Origin: Sphingopyxis sp. OAS728
GTDB taxonomy: Bacteria; Pseudomonadota; Alphaproteobacteria; Sphingomonadales; Sphingomonadaceae
Assembly: GCF_014873485.1 (NCBI RefSeq)
Contig: NZ_JADBDT010000001.1
Span: forward strand, 248,001-312,000
DNA length: 64,000 nucleotides
Direction of reading: 5' to 3'
Both the position numbers and the translations under genes were made by a program. The notes under the pieces were generated by a model that ran no database searches, was not told the DNA's origin, and worked only from the letters and a program-made list of their open reading frames with translations. Of the stretch, positions 17,120 to 25,646 are shown one piece after another (the stretch's first letter is position 1; every line of letters starts with the position of its first letter).

Positions 17120-18316
17120 ATGACCGCATTCAAGACCCTCGACGATATCGGTGACGTCACCGGCAAGCGCGTTCTCGTGCGCGTCGACCTCAACGTCCCG
17201 TTGTTCGAGGGTGCGGTCAGCGACGCGACGCGGATCCAGGCGGCGATGCCGACGATCCGTGAACTGTCGGACAAGGGCGCTATCGTCCTGCTGCTCGCGC
17301 ATTTCGGGCGACCGAAGGGCGCGAAGAACCCGACACAGTCGCTAAGCCTCGTCATGGGCGGCGTCGAGGATGTGCTGGGCCATTCGGTCATGTTCATCCC
17401 CGAAGCCGTCGGCGAGGGCGCGAAAGCGGGTATCGCCGTACTCGCCGCGGGCGATGTCGCTGTGCTCGAAAACACGCGCTTCTATCCCGGCGAGGAAAAG
17501 AACGATCCGGCCTTTGCCGATGCTCTGGCCGAGATCGGCGATCTTTACGTCAACGACGCCTTTTCCGCGGCACACCGCGCGCATGGCTCGACCGAAGGCA
17601 TTGCGCACCGTTTGCCGGCTTACGCGGGCCGCGCCATGGAGGCCGAACTCAAGGCGCTCGATGCCGCGCTCGGCAATCCCGCGCATCCGGTTGCCGCGGT
17701 CGTCGGCGGCGCCAAGGTGTCGAGCAAGATCGACGTGCTCCGCAACCTCGTCAGCAAGGTCGATCATCTGATCATCGGCGGCGGCATGGCGAATACTTTC
17801 CTCGCCGCGCGCGGGGTCGATGTCGGCAAGTCGCTGTGCGAGCATGACCTGGTCGATACCGCCAATGCGATCTTCGACGCAGCCGACGCTGCGGGCTGCA
17901 CGATCCATCTGCCCTATGACGTCGTGGTGTCGAAGGAATTCGCGCCGAACCCGCCGACGCGCACGGTCAACGTGCACGAGGTCGCGGCCGACGAAATGAT
18001 CCTCGACGTCGGCCCCGCCGCGGTCGAGGCGCTCGCCGATGTGCTCAAGAATTGCCGCACGCTCGTCTGGAACGGCCCGCTCGGCGCGTTCGAGACGCCG
18101 CCGTTCGACACCGCGACCGTCGCGCTGGCGAAGACTGCTGCAGCGCTGACGCGCGAAGGTTCGCTGATCTCGGTCGCGGGTGGCGGCGATACCGTTGCCG
18201 CGCTCAACCATGCCGGCGTTGCCGGCGATTTCACCTTCGTTTCGACTGCCGGCGGCGCCTTCCTCGAATGGATGGAAGGCAAGCCGTTGCCGGGCGTCGA
18301 CGCGCTGAAGGCCTAG
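17120..18316 (+). CDS. pgk: Phosphoglycerate kinase
   Basis: 398 residues, standard length. It transfers phosphate from 1,3-bisphosphoglycerate to ADP. Family motifs: [13 protein letters not shown] at the N-terminus, [13 protein letters not shown] substrate loop, [15 protein letters not shown], and the C-terminal nucleotide loop [12 protein letters not shown]. The start at ATG 17120 has GAAGGA upstream; a longer open frame runs back into gap but has no family similarity there. It sits between gap and class I aldolase. Confidence 0.97.
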   Translation: MTAFKTLDDIGDVTGKRVLVRVDLNVPLFEGAVSDATRIQAAMPTIRELSDKGAIVLLLAHFGRPKGAKNPTQSLSLVMGGVEDVLGHSVMFIPEAVGEGAKAGIAVLAAGDVAVLENTRFYPGEEKNDPAFADALAEIGDLYVNDAFSAAHRAHGSTEGIAHRLPAYAGRAMEAELKALDAALGNPAHPVAAVVGGAKVSSKIDVLRNLVSKVDHLIIGGGMANTFLAARGVDVGKSLCEHDLVDTANAIFDAADAAGCTIHLPYDVVVSKEFAPNPPTRTVNVHEVAADEMILDVGPAAVEALADVLKNCRTLVWNGPLGAFETPPFDTATVALAKTAAALTREGSLISVAGGGDTVAALNHAGVAGDFTFVSTAGGAFLEWMEGKPLPGVDALKA

Positions 18317-18395
18317 GCTTTTCCACCGCATTGCATCCCGCCGACGGGGCCGCTATGCGCACCGCGACATACGTATGCAAACAACCGGAGATCCT

Positions 18396-19286
18396 ATGAC
18401 CACCGTCCATGCCGCCATGCTCGACCAGATCAAATCGGGGCAGGGCTTCATCGCCGCACTCGACCAGAGCGGCGGTTCGACGCCCAAGGCATTGAAGGGT
18501 TACGGGATCGAAGCCGACGCTTTCTCGAACGACGAGGAAATGTTCGGCCTGATCCACGATATGCGCAGCCGCATCGTCACCGCACCCTGCTTCAACGGCG
18601 ACAAGGTGATCGGCGCGATCCTGTTCGAGCGCACGATGGACGGCGAAGCCGGCGGCAAGCCCGTTCCGTCGCTGCTCTGGGAACGCGGCGTCGTGCCGTT
18701 TCTGAAGGTCGACAAGGGGCTCGAAGATCAGGCTGACGGCGTCCAGTTGATGAAGGCCAACCCGGGCCTCGACGAACTCTGCGAGCGTGCGGTCGCGAAG
18801 GGCGTTTTCGGCACCAAGATGCGCAGCGTCGTCAATCTTGCAAATGCAAAGGGCGTGAAAGCGATCGTCGAACAGCAGTTCGCCGAAGCCAAGCGCATCG
18901 CGGCGCACGGTCTTGTTCCGATCATCGAGCCCGAAGTGAACATCAAGAGCCCCGAGCGCGACGCGGCGGACCGCCTGTTGCAGAAGGAACTGCTCGCGGC
19001 GCTCGACGCCTGGACCGGCGCGCCGGTGATGCTCAAGCTCTCCCTGCCGACCGAAGCAGGTTTGTTCCAGCCGCTCGTGGATCATCCCAAGGTGCTGCGC
19101 GTCGTCGCGCTGTCGGGTGGTTTCGCGCGCCCCGAGGCGTGCGTCGAGCTGGCCAAGAATCCCGGCATCATCGCGAGCTTCAGCCGCGCTTTGCTCGAAG
19201 ACCTGCGCCACCAGATGAGCGATGAGGAATTCAACGCGTCGCTGGGCAAAGCGATCAACGAAATTCACGCGGCCTCCGTGGCCTGA
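18396..19286 (+). CDS. fda: Class I fructose-bisphosphate aldolase
   Basis: 296 residues; start at ATG 18396 with CCGGAG five bases upstream, preferred over ATG 18375. The text AALDQSGGSTPKALKGYGI, IGAILFERTMDG, LVPIIEPEVNIKSPERD and VMLKLSLPTEAGLF matches the class I (Schiff-base) aldolases of the Glycolytic family, with catalytic Lys probably in LKLSLP. It cleaves fructose-1,6-bisphosphate to triose phosphates. As a class I enzyme it needs no metal, unlike the class II Fba common in bacteria. Last sugar gene of the cluster; an O-methyltransferase follows four bases after the stop. Confidence 0.93.
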   Translation: MTTVHAAMLDQIKSGQGFIAALDQSGGSTPKALKGYGIEADAFSNDEEMFGLIHDMRSRIVTAPCFNGDKVIGAILFERTMDGEAGGKPVPSLLWERGVVPFLKVDKGLEDQADGVQLMKANPGLDELCERAVAKGVFGTKMRSVVNLANAKGVKAIVEQQFAEAKRIAAHGLVPIIEPEVNIKSPERDAADRLLQKELLAALDAWTGAPVMLKLSLPTEAGLFQPLVDHPKVLRVVALSGGFARPEACVELAKNPGIIASFSRALLEDLRHQMSDEEFNASLGKAINEIHAASVA

Positions 19287-19290
19287 AGTG

Positions 19291-19947
19291 ATGGGAGAGA
19301 GGTGGCAAGCCGTCGACGATTATATCGCCGGCAAATTGCTGGGCGCGGACGACGTGCTTGCCACCACCCTCGCGAACAATGAAAAACAGGGCCTGCCGCC
19401 GATCGATGTGTCGGAGACGCAGGGCAAGATGCTGTTCCTGCTCGCGCAGATCGCGGGCGCACGGCGTATCCTAGAGGTCGGCACGCTCGGTGGCTACTCG
19501 ACGATCTGGCTTGCGCGGGCGCTGAGCGAGGACGGATCGCTCGTGACGCTCGAACTCGAAGCGCATCATGCGCGCGTTGCGCAAGCGAATCTGGAAGCTG
19601 CCGGATTGGCCGACAAGGTCGATATCCGCGTTGGTCCGGCGGTCGAAAGCCTGGCGGCGATGACCGCTGAGACGCCCTTCGATCTGGTTTTCATCGACGC
19701 CGACAAACAGAGCAATGTCCGCTACGTCGAAGAGGCCATCCGCCTCGGTCGCCCCGGCACGACGATCATCGTCGATAATGTCGTGCGCGAAGGCGGGGTG
19801 CTGGAGGCGGGCAGCGACGACGAACGCATCGTCGGTACGCGCGCGCTTTTCGACATGCTGAACGCCAATCACCGCCTCGACGCGACCGCCATCCAGACGG
19901 TCGGCGCCAAGGGCTGGGACGGGTTCGTGCTGGCGCGGGTGCTTTAA
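19291..19947 (+). CDS. SAM-dependent O-methyltransferase (class I, caffeoyl-CoA type)
   Basis: 218 residues. SAM-binding motif I is ILEVGTLGGYSTIWLARAL, followed by the acidic residue in LVTLELEAHHA; later the metal-ligand motif FDLVFIDADKQSN and IIVDNVVREG match the methyltransferase_3 family, which methylates catechol-type hydroxyls in a divalent-metal-dependent way. The start is ATG 19291, just after the aldolase stop (GTG 19288 also possible). Its 3' end overlaps the convergent lipoprotein gene by four bases. Substrate unknown; cotranscription with glycolytic genes does not suggest one. Confidence 0.88.
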   Translation: MGERWQAVDDYIAGKLLGADDVLATTLANNEKQGLPPIDVSETQGKMLFLLAQIAGARRILEVGTLGGYSTIWLARALSEDGSLVTLELEAHHARVAQANLEAAGLADKVDIRVGPAVESLAAMTAETPFDLVFIDADKQSNVRYVEEAIRLGRPGTTIIVDNVVREGGVLEAGSDDERIVGTRALFDMLNANHRLDATAIQTVGAKGWDGFVLARVL

Positions 19948-20342
19948 AGCCCGCCCGCGAAGCGGAACGAGAAGCGGTAATCCGACGGCTTGATCGTCAC
20001 ATTGGTCATCTTTTCGGGTCGCACCGATTCGAGCGTGAACTGGCCGTCGGCCAGCTGGACGGGCTCACCGAGCGTCGCTTCGAACGGCTGCTTCTCGCCA
20101 TTGCCGCGAATCCACACCATCTTCACCCGCACACGGCCCGCCCACACGCAGCGCGCGTTCATCGGGCAGCGGCTGTCCTCGATCACTTCGACCGGCTGGA
20201 CAAGCGGACCATCGACATAGGCCTTCTGGCCGAGCGCGACGTCGCTGCCGTCGGGCAGCGGCGCGCCGCGCGTCGTGGCGCAGGCGGAAAGGGCGAGGGC
20301 GGCGGGGAGGGCGATGATCGCGAGGCGGTGTATGTTCTGCAT
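19944..20342 (-). CDS. Putative lipoprotein, conserved hypothetical
   Basis: 132 residues from ATG 20342. A lipoprotein signal with lipobox LSAC (Cys near residue 21) is followed by TTRGAPLPDGSDVALGQKAYVDG. The mature part has two Cys in SRCPMNARCVWAGRVRVKMVW, probably a disulphide, and ends in beta-strand-like SDYRFSFRFAGGL. The Cys-flanked CVWAGRV segment resembles a small beta-sandwich lipoprotein family seen across sphingomonads, but I do not know its function. It is divergent from thiE (35-base gap) and convergent with the methyltransferase (4-base overlap). Confidence 0.75.
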   Translation of the reverse strand: MQNIHRLAIIALPAALALSACATTRGAPLPDGSDVALGQKAYVDGPLVQPVEVIEDSRCPMNARCVWAGRVRVKMVWIRGNGEKQPFEATLGEPVQLADGQFTLESVRPEKMTNVTIKPSDYRFSFRFAGGL

Positions 20343-20377
20343 TTGCCCGCCTGTGACGTCGCCGCTATGAACGCGCC

Positions 20378-21016
20378 ATGAAAGCACCGACCTGCCAACT
20401 TTATCTCATTTCGCCGCTCGACGTCGGCGGCGATTTTCCGGATCGGCTCGCCGAAGCGCTGGGCGCCGGACCCGTTGCTGCGTTCCAGTTTCGCGTCAAG
20501 GACATCGATCAGCATGAGGCGGCGCGGCTTGCCGAGCCGTTGCAGGCGTTATGCGCCGCGCACGAGGTGGCGTTTATCGTCAATGACGACGTCGCGCTGG
20601 CCAAGCGGCTGGACGCCGATGGCGTCCATCTAGGGCAGGACGACGGCGATCCGAAGGAAGCGCGCAAGATATTGGGGCCGCAGGCGCAGATCGGCGTGAC
20701 TTGTCACGCAAGCCGCCACCTCGCGATGGAAGCGGGCGAGGCGGGCGCCGATTATGTCGCATTTGGCGCCTTCTTCCCGACGACGACCAAGACGGTCGAG
20801 CATCACGCCGACCCCGAAATCCTCGAATGGTGGCAGGGTATGTTCGAACTGCCGTGCGTCGCGATCGGCGGAATTACCGTCGAAAATGCGCCGGTGCTGA
20901 TCGAAGCGGGCGCCGATTTCCTTGCGGTGTCGGGCGGCGTCTGGGCATATCCCGAAGGACCGGCGGCCGCAGTGCGCGCATTCGGCGCTCTCCTCGACGA
21001 TCAACCCGCTGGGTAA
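20378..21016 (+). CDS. thiE: Thiamine phosphate synthase
   Basis: 212 residues forming a TIM barrel. It joins HMP-diphosphate and THZ-phosphate to give thiamine phosphate. Motifs: FQFRVKD (phosphate-contacting strand), FIVNDDVALAKRLDADGVHL with GQDD (Mg2+/pyrophosphate site), IGVTCHAS, GADYVAFGAFFPTTTK and CVAIGGITVENAP. These match the ThiE/TenI family, and the intact catalytic blocks favour ThiE over TenI. No other thi gene is adjacent and no TPP riboswitch was recognised in the 35-base upstream gap, so regulation is not evident. Confidence 0.88.
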   Translation: MKAPTCQLYLISPLDVGGDFPDRLAEALGAGPVAAFQFRVKDIDQHEAARLAEPLQALCAAHEVAFIVNDDVALAKRLDADGVHLGQDDGDPKEARKILGPQAQIGVTCHASRHLAMEAGEAGADYVAFGAFFPTTTKTVEHHADPEILEWWQGMFELPCVAIGGITVENAPVLIEAGADFLAVSGGVWAYPEGPAAAVRAFGALLDDQPAG

Positions 21017-21171
21017 TCGCGCCCCGGCGTTTTCGGAGCATCCTTCGACACCCGCGGCGCCGCCGCATCCTTGCGCCAGCCAAAAAGGCCGGCGCAAGGC
21101 GCCCCGCGCGACGAAGTTGCTGCGTTGCCGCGCGGAGGCGGCGGGGTAAGATCCGAAAGATCGATACTCAT
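21001..21171 (-). CDS. Possible 56-residue protein of unknown function
   Basis: An open frame antisense to the 3' end of thiE and the gap after it. It begins MSIDLSDLTPPPPRGNAATS and continues with Ala/Pro/Lys-rich sequence and a GLFGWRKD block. There is no clear Shine-Dalgarno and composition is biased, so coding status is doubtful. If real, it is a small soluble basic protein. Confidence 0.22.
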   Translation of the reverse strand: MSIDLSDLTPPPPRGNAATSSRGAPCAGLFGWRKDAAAPRVSKDAPKTPGRDYPAG

Positions 21172-21336
21172 CATGGCGGCTGATATGGCGTTGATGTCGC
21201 ACGTCATATTGGACCGTTGCGTCAAAAGCATATCGGCTCGTCGCTTTTGGCGTTTTGATCCAACCGGCTTCGGCTCGTGGCTTTTCGCTTGCACTGTGTG
21301 CGGGCCGCCGCAAGACAGCGGGCGGGGAGAATGTTG
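21017..21336. other. 320-base gap between thiE and the OPT transporter
   Basis: Apart from the doubtful small minus-strand frame, this gap holds a GC-rich first half and a more AT-rich second half (about 21180-21290) with a near-palindrome GCGTCAAAAGC/GCTTTTGGCG around 21223-21255. It probably contains the promoter of the OPT gene; I cannot place one confidently. Confidence 0.4.
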
Positions 21337-23295
21337 ATGACCGATACCACCACGCCGACCTCGCGCGGACGCGAACTGACGATCCGCGCGATTGTACTCG
21401 GCGGCATATTGACGCTGATGTTCACCGCGGCGAACGTCTATCTGGGGCTGAAGGTCGGGCTGACCTTTGCAACCTCGATTCCCGCGGCGGTGATTTCGAT
21501 GGCGCTGCTGCGCTATATGGCCGGATCGACGATCCTCGAGAATAATATCGTCCAGACGATCGCGAGCGCCGCGGGCACGCTGGCGGCGATCATCTTCGTG
21601 CTCCCGGGCCTCGTCATGGTCGGCTATTGGCAGGGCTTTCCAATGCTGGAGACCACCGCGATCACGATGCTCGGCGGCATTTTGGGCGTGCTCTTTTCGG
21701 TGCCGCTGCGCCGCGCGCTGGTGGTCGAATCGGACCTTCCCTATCCCGAAGGCCGCGCGGCCGCCGAAGTGCTGCAGGTGGGCGCTGCCAGCGCCGAGGG
21801 TGCCGAGGAAAATCGCGCTGGGCTGTCGGCCTTGCTGTGGAACAGCATCGTCGCCGCCGTCTTTACCCTGATGACCCAGATGAAACTTGCAGGCGCAGAA
21901 GTCGCGCGCTGGTTTGCGGTCGGCAGCGGCGCGACGGGGGTCGCGGGCGGGCTTGCCTTCGCGCTGTTCGGCGTCGGGCATCTCGTTGGCCTGTCGGTCG
22001 GCATGGCGCAGCTTGTCGGGATGGTCACCGGCTGGTGGGTGTTGCTCCCGATCCTGACGCAGGGCGGGACAGGCGATGCCGAGACGCTGGCGAACACCGT
22101 ATTTCGCGCCGACGTCCGTTTCTTTGGCGCGGGTGTAATTGCGATCGCGGCGATCTGGACGCTGATCAAGATTGCGGGGCCGGTCATCGGTGGCATCCGC
22201 TCGGCGATGGCGGCGAGCCGCGCGCGGCAGGGCGGGCAGACGCTGGCGATCGAGGAACAGGATATCTCGATCAACTGGGTGTTCGGCGGATCGTTGGCGC
22301 TGATGCTGCCGATCGGCTGGCTGCTCTGGACCGTGCTCGCGGGCGGACCGCTCGCCGGATCGGCGATGATCCTCATCGCGGGCGCGCTGCTCTTCATCAT
22401 TGTGATCGGGCTGATGATCGCGTCGGTCACCGGCTATATGGCGGGGCTGATCGGTGCGTCGAACTCGCCGGTATCGGGAATCGGCATCCTCGCGATCATC
22501 GCGTCGTCGCTGCTCCTGCTCGGCCTGCTCGGTCGGGGCGGCGGCGAGGAAGAAGTCGCCGCGATGGTCGCCTATGCGCTGATCGTTACCGGCCTGGTGT
22601 TCGGTATCGCGACGATTTCGAACGACAACCTCCAGGATTTGAAGACCGGCCAGCTCGTCGGTGCGACGCCGTGGAAGCAGCAGGTCGCGCTGATCATCGG
22701 CGTGATTTTCGGCTCGCTCGTCGTCCCGCCGGTGCTCAATGTGCTCAACGAGACCGTTGGCTTTGTCGGCGTCCCCGGTGCGGGGCCCGAAGCGCTGGCG
22801 GCGCCGCAGGCGGGGCTGATTTCGTCGCTGGCTAAGGGCGTGCTCGGCGGCGACCTCAACTGGACGATGCTCGGTTATGGCGTGCTCGCGGGAATCGGCT
22901 TCATCATCGTCGACGCGCTGCTCGGCCGCGCGGGCAAGCTGCGGCTCCCGCCCTTGGCCATCGGGATCGGTATCTACCTGCCGATGGCGGTGATCCTGCC
23001 CGTCGTGATCGGCGCGATTGGCGGCTGGTTCTATGATCGCTGGGCATCGAAGCGCCCGAACGCGAGCTTCGCGCATCGCATGGGCGTGCTGACCGCAACG
23101 GGAATGATCGTCGGCGAAAGCTTGCTCGGCGTCTTTTACGCCGGCACCGTCTATGTGACCGACAATGACGCGCCGCTGGCGATAACCGGCGACGGCTATG
23201 CGCCCTATGCGCCGTGGGTCGGGCTGACCCTGTTCGTTGTGCTTGTATGGGCCAGCTATCGGCGCACGCGCCGCCTTGTCGTCGCGACGCCCTGA
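21337..23295 (+). CDS. OPT family oligopeptide transporter
   Basis: 652 residues with about 14-16 membrane segments. The N-terminal TSRGRELTIRAIVLGGILT and FTAANVYLGLKVGLTFATSI are strong OPT-family text, as is SDLPYPEGRAAAEVLQVG (the conserved PYPEG-type loop) and later YMAGLIGASNSPVSGIGILA. The start at ATG 21337 has GGGGAG seven bases upstream. OPT proteins import small peptides or metal chelates by proton symport; the bacterial PF03169 clade with this length is usually annotated as oligopeptide transporter, and substrate is not determined by sequence. efp follows with its own likely promoter. Confidence 0.92.
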   Translation: MTDTTTPTSRGRELTIRAIVLGGILTLMFTAANVYLGLKVGLTFATSIPAAVISMALLRYMAGSTILENNIVQTIASAAGTLAAIIFVLPGLVMVGYWQGFPMLETTAITMLGGILGVLFSVPLRRALVVESDLPYPEGRAAAEVLQVGAASAEGAEENRAGLSALLWNSIVAAVFTLMTQMKLAGAEVARWFAVGSGATGVAGGLAFALFGVGHLVGLSVGMAQLVGMVTGWWVLLPILTQGGTGDAETLANTVFRADVRFFGAGVIAIAAIWTLIKIAGPVIGGIRSAMAASRARQGGQTLAIEEQDISINWVFGGSLALMLPIGWLLWTVLAGGPLAGSAMILIAGALLFIIVIGLMIASVTGYMAGLIGASNSPVSGIGILAIIASSLLLLGLLGRGGGEEEVAAMVAYALIVTGLVFGIATISNDNLQDLKTGQLVGATPWKQQVALIIGVIFGSLVVPPVLNVLNETVGFVGVPGAGPEALAAPQAGLISSLAKGVLGGDLNWTMLGYGVLAGIGFIIVDALLGRAGKLRLPPLAIGIGIYLPMAVILPVVIGAIGGWFYDRWASKRPNASFAHRMGVLTATGMIVGESLLGVFYAGTVYVTDNDAPLAITGDGYAPYAPWVGLTLFVVLVWASYRRTRRLVVATP

Positions 23296-23296
23296 C

Positions 23297-23325
23297 TTGC
23301 TCTTCGCCGCGCACGCGGCTAAAGG
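23297..23325 (+). promoter_or_regulatory. Possible efp promoter
   Basis: TTGCTC (23297-23302), 17-base spacer, TAAAGG (23320-23325). The same TTGC-N-TAAAG style appears before nuoA. It would start transcription near 23332, just ahead of the 22-base palindrome. Confidence 0.38.
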
Positions 23326-23338
23326 CGCGCTCCTGTGA

Positions 23339-23360
23339 CCGGCATATCACGATATGCCGG
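23339..23360. promoter_or_regulatory. Perfect 22-base palindrome upstream of efp
   Basis: Arms CCGGCATATC (23339-23348) and GATATGCCGG (23351-23360) with two central bases AC. It lies 36 bases before the efp ATG and just after the likely transcription start. It could be an operator for a dimeric regulator, or a 5'-UTR stem. There is no T tract after it, so it is not an obvious terminator. Confidence 0.5.
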
Positions 23361-23395
23361 CGGCTCTTTCCATCCTTGAACTGTGAGTGTGCGCG

Positions 23396-23959
23396 ATGAA
23401 AATCACCGGCGTTGAAATCCGTCCCGGCAATATTATCGAATATGAAGGTGGCATCTGGAAGGTCACCAAGATCCAGCACACCCAGCCGGGCAAGGGCGGC
23501 GCCTATATGCAGGTCGAAGCCAAGAACCTCATCGACGGGCGCAAGCTCAACAACCGTTTCCGCAGCGCCGACACGGTCGAAAAGGTCCGCCTCGACACCA
23601 AGGATTTCCAGTTCCTTTATGCCGAGGGCGACGACCTGGTGTTCATGGACAAGGACAGCTTCGAGCAGATCAACATCGGCAAGGACGTCGTCGGCGAAGC
23701 ACATGAATTCCTGCAGGACGGCATGGACGTCGTGCTCGAACTTTGGGAAGAGCGCCCGATCTCGGTCGAACTGCCCGAAACGATCGAAGCGACGATCGTC
23801 GAGGCCGATGCGGTGGTGAAGGGGCAGACTGCCTCGTCGTCGTACAAGCCCGCGATCCTCGACAATGGTGTGCGCGTGATGGTGCCGCCGCACATCACGA
23901 GCGGAACGAAGATCGTCGTGCATGTGTACGACCGCGAATATGTCCGCCGCGCCGACTGA
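23396..23959 (+). CDS. efp: Translation elongation factor P
   Basis: 187 residues, the normal three-domain length. EF-P binds between the P and E sites and relieves ribosome stalling at polyproline. Start at ATG 23396 ([19 protein letters not shown]). Domain I carries the loop [10 protein letters not shown], with Lys34 at the modifiable tip; Lys there is the EpmA/beta-lysine type rather than Arg of the rhamnosylated type. Domain II contains [15 protein letters not shown]; domain III has [19 protein letters not shown]. Many proteins here contain Pro-rich linkers (BkdB, NuoC tail), natural clients for EF-P. Confidence 0.96.
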   Translation: MKITGVEIRPGNIIEYEGGIWKVTKIQHTQPGKGGAYMQVEAKNLIDGRKLNNRFRSADTVEKVRLDTKDFQFLYAEGDDLVFMDKDSFEQINIGKDVVGEAHEFLQDGMDVVLELWEERPISVELPETIEATIVEADAVVKGQTASSSYKPAILDNGVRVMVPPHITSGTKIVVHVYDREYVRRAD

Positions 23960-23966
23960 TTAAGTT

Positions 23967-24069
23967 CCCCTCCCGCTTGCGGGACGGGTTAGGGGAGGGC
24001 GTGTCGAGGGACGCGTCGCTCCCCTGAAGAAACAATCCCTCCCCCGACCCCTCCCGTAAGCGGGAGGGG
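23967..24069. repeat. GC-rich compound inverted repeat between efp and the SuhB-family gene
   Basis: CCCCTCCCGCTT (23967-23978) is repeated inverted as AAGCGGGAGGGG (24058-24069); local hairpins CCCG/CGGG and CCTCCCG/CGGGAGG lie within each end. It probably terminates efp transcription, and its last G-rich arm supplies the Shine-Dalgarno (GGGGAG) of the next gene. A similar CCCTCCCC hairpin lies at 24910-24932. Confidence 0.6.
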
Positions 24070-24081
24070 GGAGATATTATC

Positions 24082-24900
24082 ATGGCCGTATCAGGCATCA
24101 TCACCGTTATGGAACGCGCCGCGCGCAAGGCCGGCACGAAGCTGCGCCGCGACTTCGGCGAGATCGAGCATCTGCAGGTTTCGCAAAAGGGCCCCGCGGA
24201 CTTCGTTTCGAAGGCCGATCAGGCTGCCGAGCGCACGCTCTATGACGAGCTCGGCCGCGATCGTCCGGGCTGGGGCTTTGTGCTCGAAGAAGGCGGGATT
24301 ATCGAAGGCGAGCCCGGCAAGCCGCGCTTCATCATCGATCCGCTCGACGGCACCTCGAACTTCCTCCACGCGATCCCGCATTTCGCGATCTCGATCGCGG
24401 TGCAGGAACCCAAGCCCGGCGGCGGCTGGGGCGACGTCACCGCGGCGCTCGTCTATCAGCCGATCACCGACGAAAGCTATTGGGCCGAACGCGGCCGTGG
24501 CGCCTGGCTGCACGACCGCCGCCTGCGCGTCGCGTCGCGCCGCCACCTCAACGAATGCCTCATCTCGACCGGCATCCCGTACATGGGCCACGGCAATATG
24601 GCGCAGTGGAGCCGCATTTTCGGTGCAGTTGCACCCGAAGTCGCCGGCATCCGCCGTTTCGGCGCCGCCAGCCTCGACCTCGCATGGGTCGCCGCAGGCC
24701 GTTACGACGGTTTCTGGGAAAGCGACCTGCAGGTCTGGGACGTCGCCGCGGGCATGCTGCTCGTTCGCGAAGCCGGCGGCTTCGTCAGCGATTTTCGTGG
24801 TGGTGACCGCGCGATCGAGCGCAGCGAATTCATCGCCGGCAGCGCCGCGGTGCATTCGAAGCTGCAGAAGCTCGTCGCGGGCGCGCTCCGCAACGCCTGA
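24082..24900 (+). CDS. suhB: Inositol monophosphatase family protein (SuhB-like)
   Basis: 272 residues of the Mg2+-dependent, Li+-sensitive phosphatase fold. Metal-site motifs are present: Glu69/70 in VLEEGG, DPLDGTSNF at 86-94 (Asp86, Asp89, Thr91), and WDVAAGMLLVREAGG near the C-terminus. It could hydrolyse inositol-1-phosphate or related phosphates; in many bacteria SuhB also joins ribosomal RNA antitermination complexes, which sequence alone cannot show. The ribosome site GGGGAG at 24067-24072 lies inside the preceding repeat. A hairpin at 24910-24932 ends the gene. Confidence 0.88.
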   Translation: MAVSGIITVMERAARKAGTKLRRDFGEIEHLQVSQKGPADFVSKADQAAERTLYDELGRDRPGWGFVLEEGGIIEGEPGKPRFIIDPLDGTSNFLHAIPHFAISIAVQEPKPGGGWGDVTAALVYQPITDESYWAERGRGAWLHDRRLRVASRRHLNECLISTGIPYMGHGNMAQWSRIFGAVAPEVAGIRRFGAASLDLAWVAAGRYDGFWESDLQVWDVAAGMLLVREAGGFVSDFRGGDRAIERSEFIAGSAAVHSKLQKLVAGALRNA

Positions 24901-24909
24901 TAATCTTGC

Positions 24910-24932
24910 GCCCTCCCCGTGCAGGGGAGGGC
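24910..24932. terminator. Hairpin between convergent SuhB-family and YbjN genes
   Basis: A perfect 9-bp stem, GCCCTCCCC (24910-24918) with GGGGAGGGC (24924-24932), loop GTGCA. It lies between two convergent stops and can serve both directions, though it lacks a T tract. Confidence 0.6.
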
Positions 24933-24939
24933 CGCAATC

Positions 24940-25422
24940 TCATTTCTCGAAAACATACTCGCGGAAGCTGTCCATCAGCGACGCCCAGGTGTTGAAGGTC
25001 TCACCGACATTCTCGCGCGGGATGCCCTGGAAATCGAGATCGACGTCCATTTCGAGCACCGGATCGCCCTCGTCGTCCTTGTAGGCGCGGGCGAAGCGCT
25101 TGTCCTTGTTCCACTTGTTGAGCTTGTCGAGCGAGACGCCCTTCGCGTCGCTGAACCCCATATAATATTGCAGCGTCTTGCACTTCTTGCCCTCTTCGCA
25201 GTTCATGAAGAGGACGAGGAATTTGAGGCCGTTGCGATTGCTTTCGAGATAGGGATCGTCGCCGGCCTTGCTGACCAGTGTCGCGGGCCAACCCTGCGAC
25301 TCGAGAATCGCCTTGATCGTTGCGGGATTCGACGCGTTGATCAGTTCGGCTTGGGCCGGAGTCGCCGAGAAAAGCGCGGCGCCGGCCAAGGCGATCGCGG
25401 CGCGAGTGGTCATTGGTCCCAT
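24940..25422 (-). CDS. YbjN domain-containing secreted protein
   Basis: 160 residues from ATG 25422, with GGGAG five bases upstream (ATG 25413 is possible). A signal peptide (about 1-27, cleavage near AQA-E) is followed by the YbjN-type domain: LINASNPATIKAILESQGWP, then SKAGDDPYLESNRNGLKFLV, FMNCEEGKKCKTLQYYMGF and a C-terminal helix SLMDSFREYVFEK. YbjN proteins resemble type III secretion chaperones in fold and have an unclear, stress-related role in E. coli. The exported form with a two-Cys insertion (NCEEGKKCK) is a typical sphingomonad version. Divergent from the nuo operon. Confidence 0.8.
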   Translation of the reverse strand: MGPMTTRAAIALAGAALFSATPAQAELINASNPATIKAILESQGWPATLVSKAGDDPYLESNRNGLKFLVLFMNCEEGKKCKTLQYYMGFSDAKGVSLDKLNKWNKDKRFARAYKDDEGDPVLEMDVDLDFQGIPRENVGETFNTWASLMDSFREYVFEK

Positions 25423-25563
25423 GGAAGCTCCCTTTATCGAAGTTGCGCCCCGAAAGCGCAGCACACCGACCCTTTTTGCGTGGCCTATCACAGCGATAGG
25501 GGCTGTCACCAGCGGCCTTTGTGCTTTTGGTCACGCAGGATACGAAAATCCTGCCCGCGGTGC

Positions 25564-25592
25564 TTGCGACACGCGGCTTCGTGGCCTAAAGC
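25564..25592 (+). promoter_or_regulatory. Possible nuo operon promoter
   Basis: TTGCGA (25564-25569), 17-base spacer, TAAAGC (25587-25592); start near 25599, giving a leader of about 48 bases before nuoA. Two small dyads (CCTATC/GATAGG near 25485-25501 and AGGAT/ATCCT near 25538-25553) lie upstream and may bind regulators. Confidence 0.38.
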
Positions 25593-25646
25593 GCCCCCGA
25601 TAAACGGGTGCGAAGACACCCCAAAACAACTGAACTGCGAGCTCCC

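Noticed and set aside
20343..20377. TPP riboswitch before thiE
   Set aside because: The gap to the divergent lipoprotein gene is only 35 bases and no THI-box text was seen.
21001..23076. A 691-codon minus-strand frame opposite the OPT transporter
   Set aside because: Charged, repetitive text antisense to a well-supported membrane transporter. Only its last 56 codons, outside the transporter, merited a low-confidence entry.
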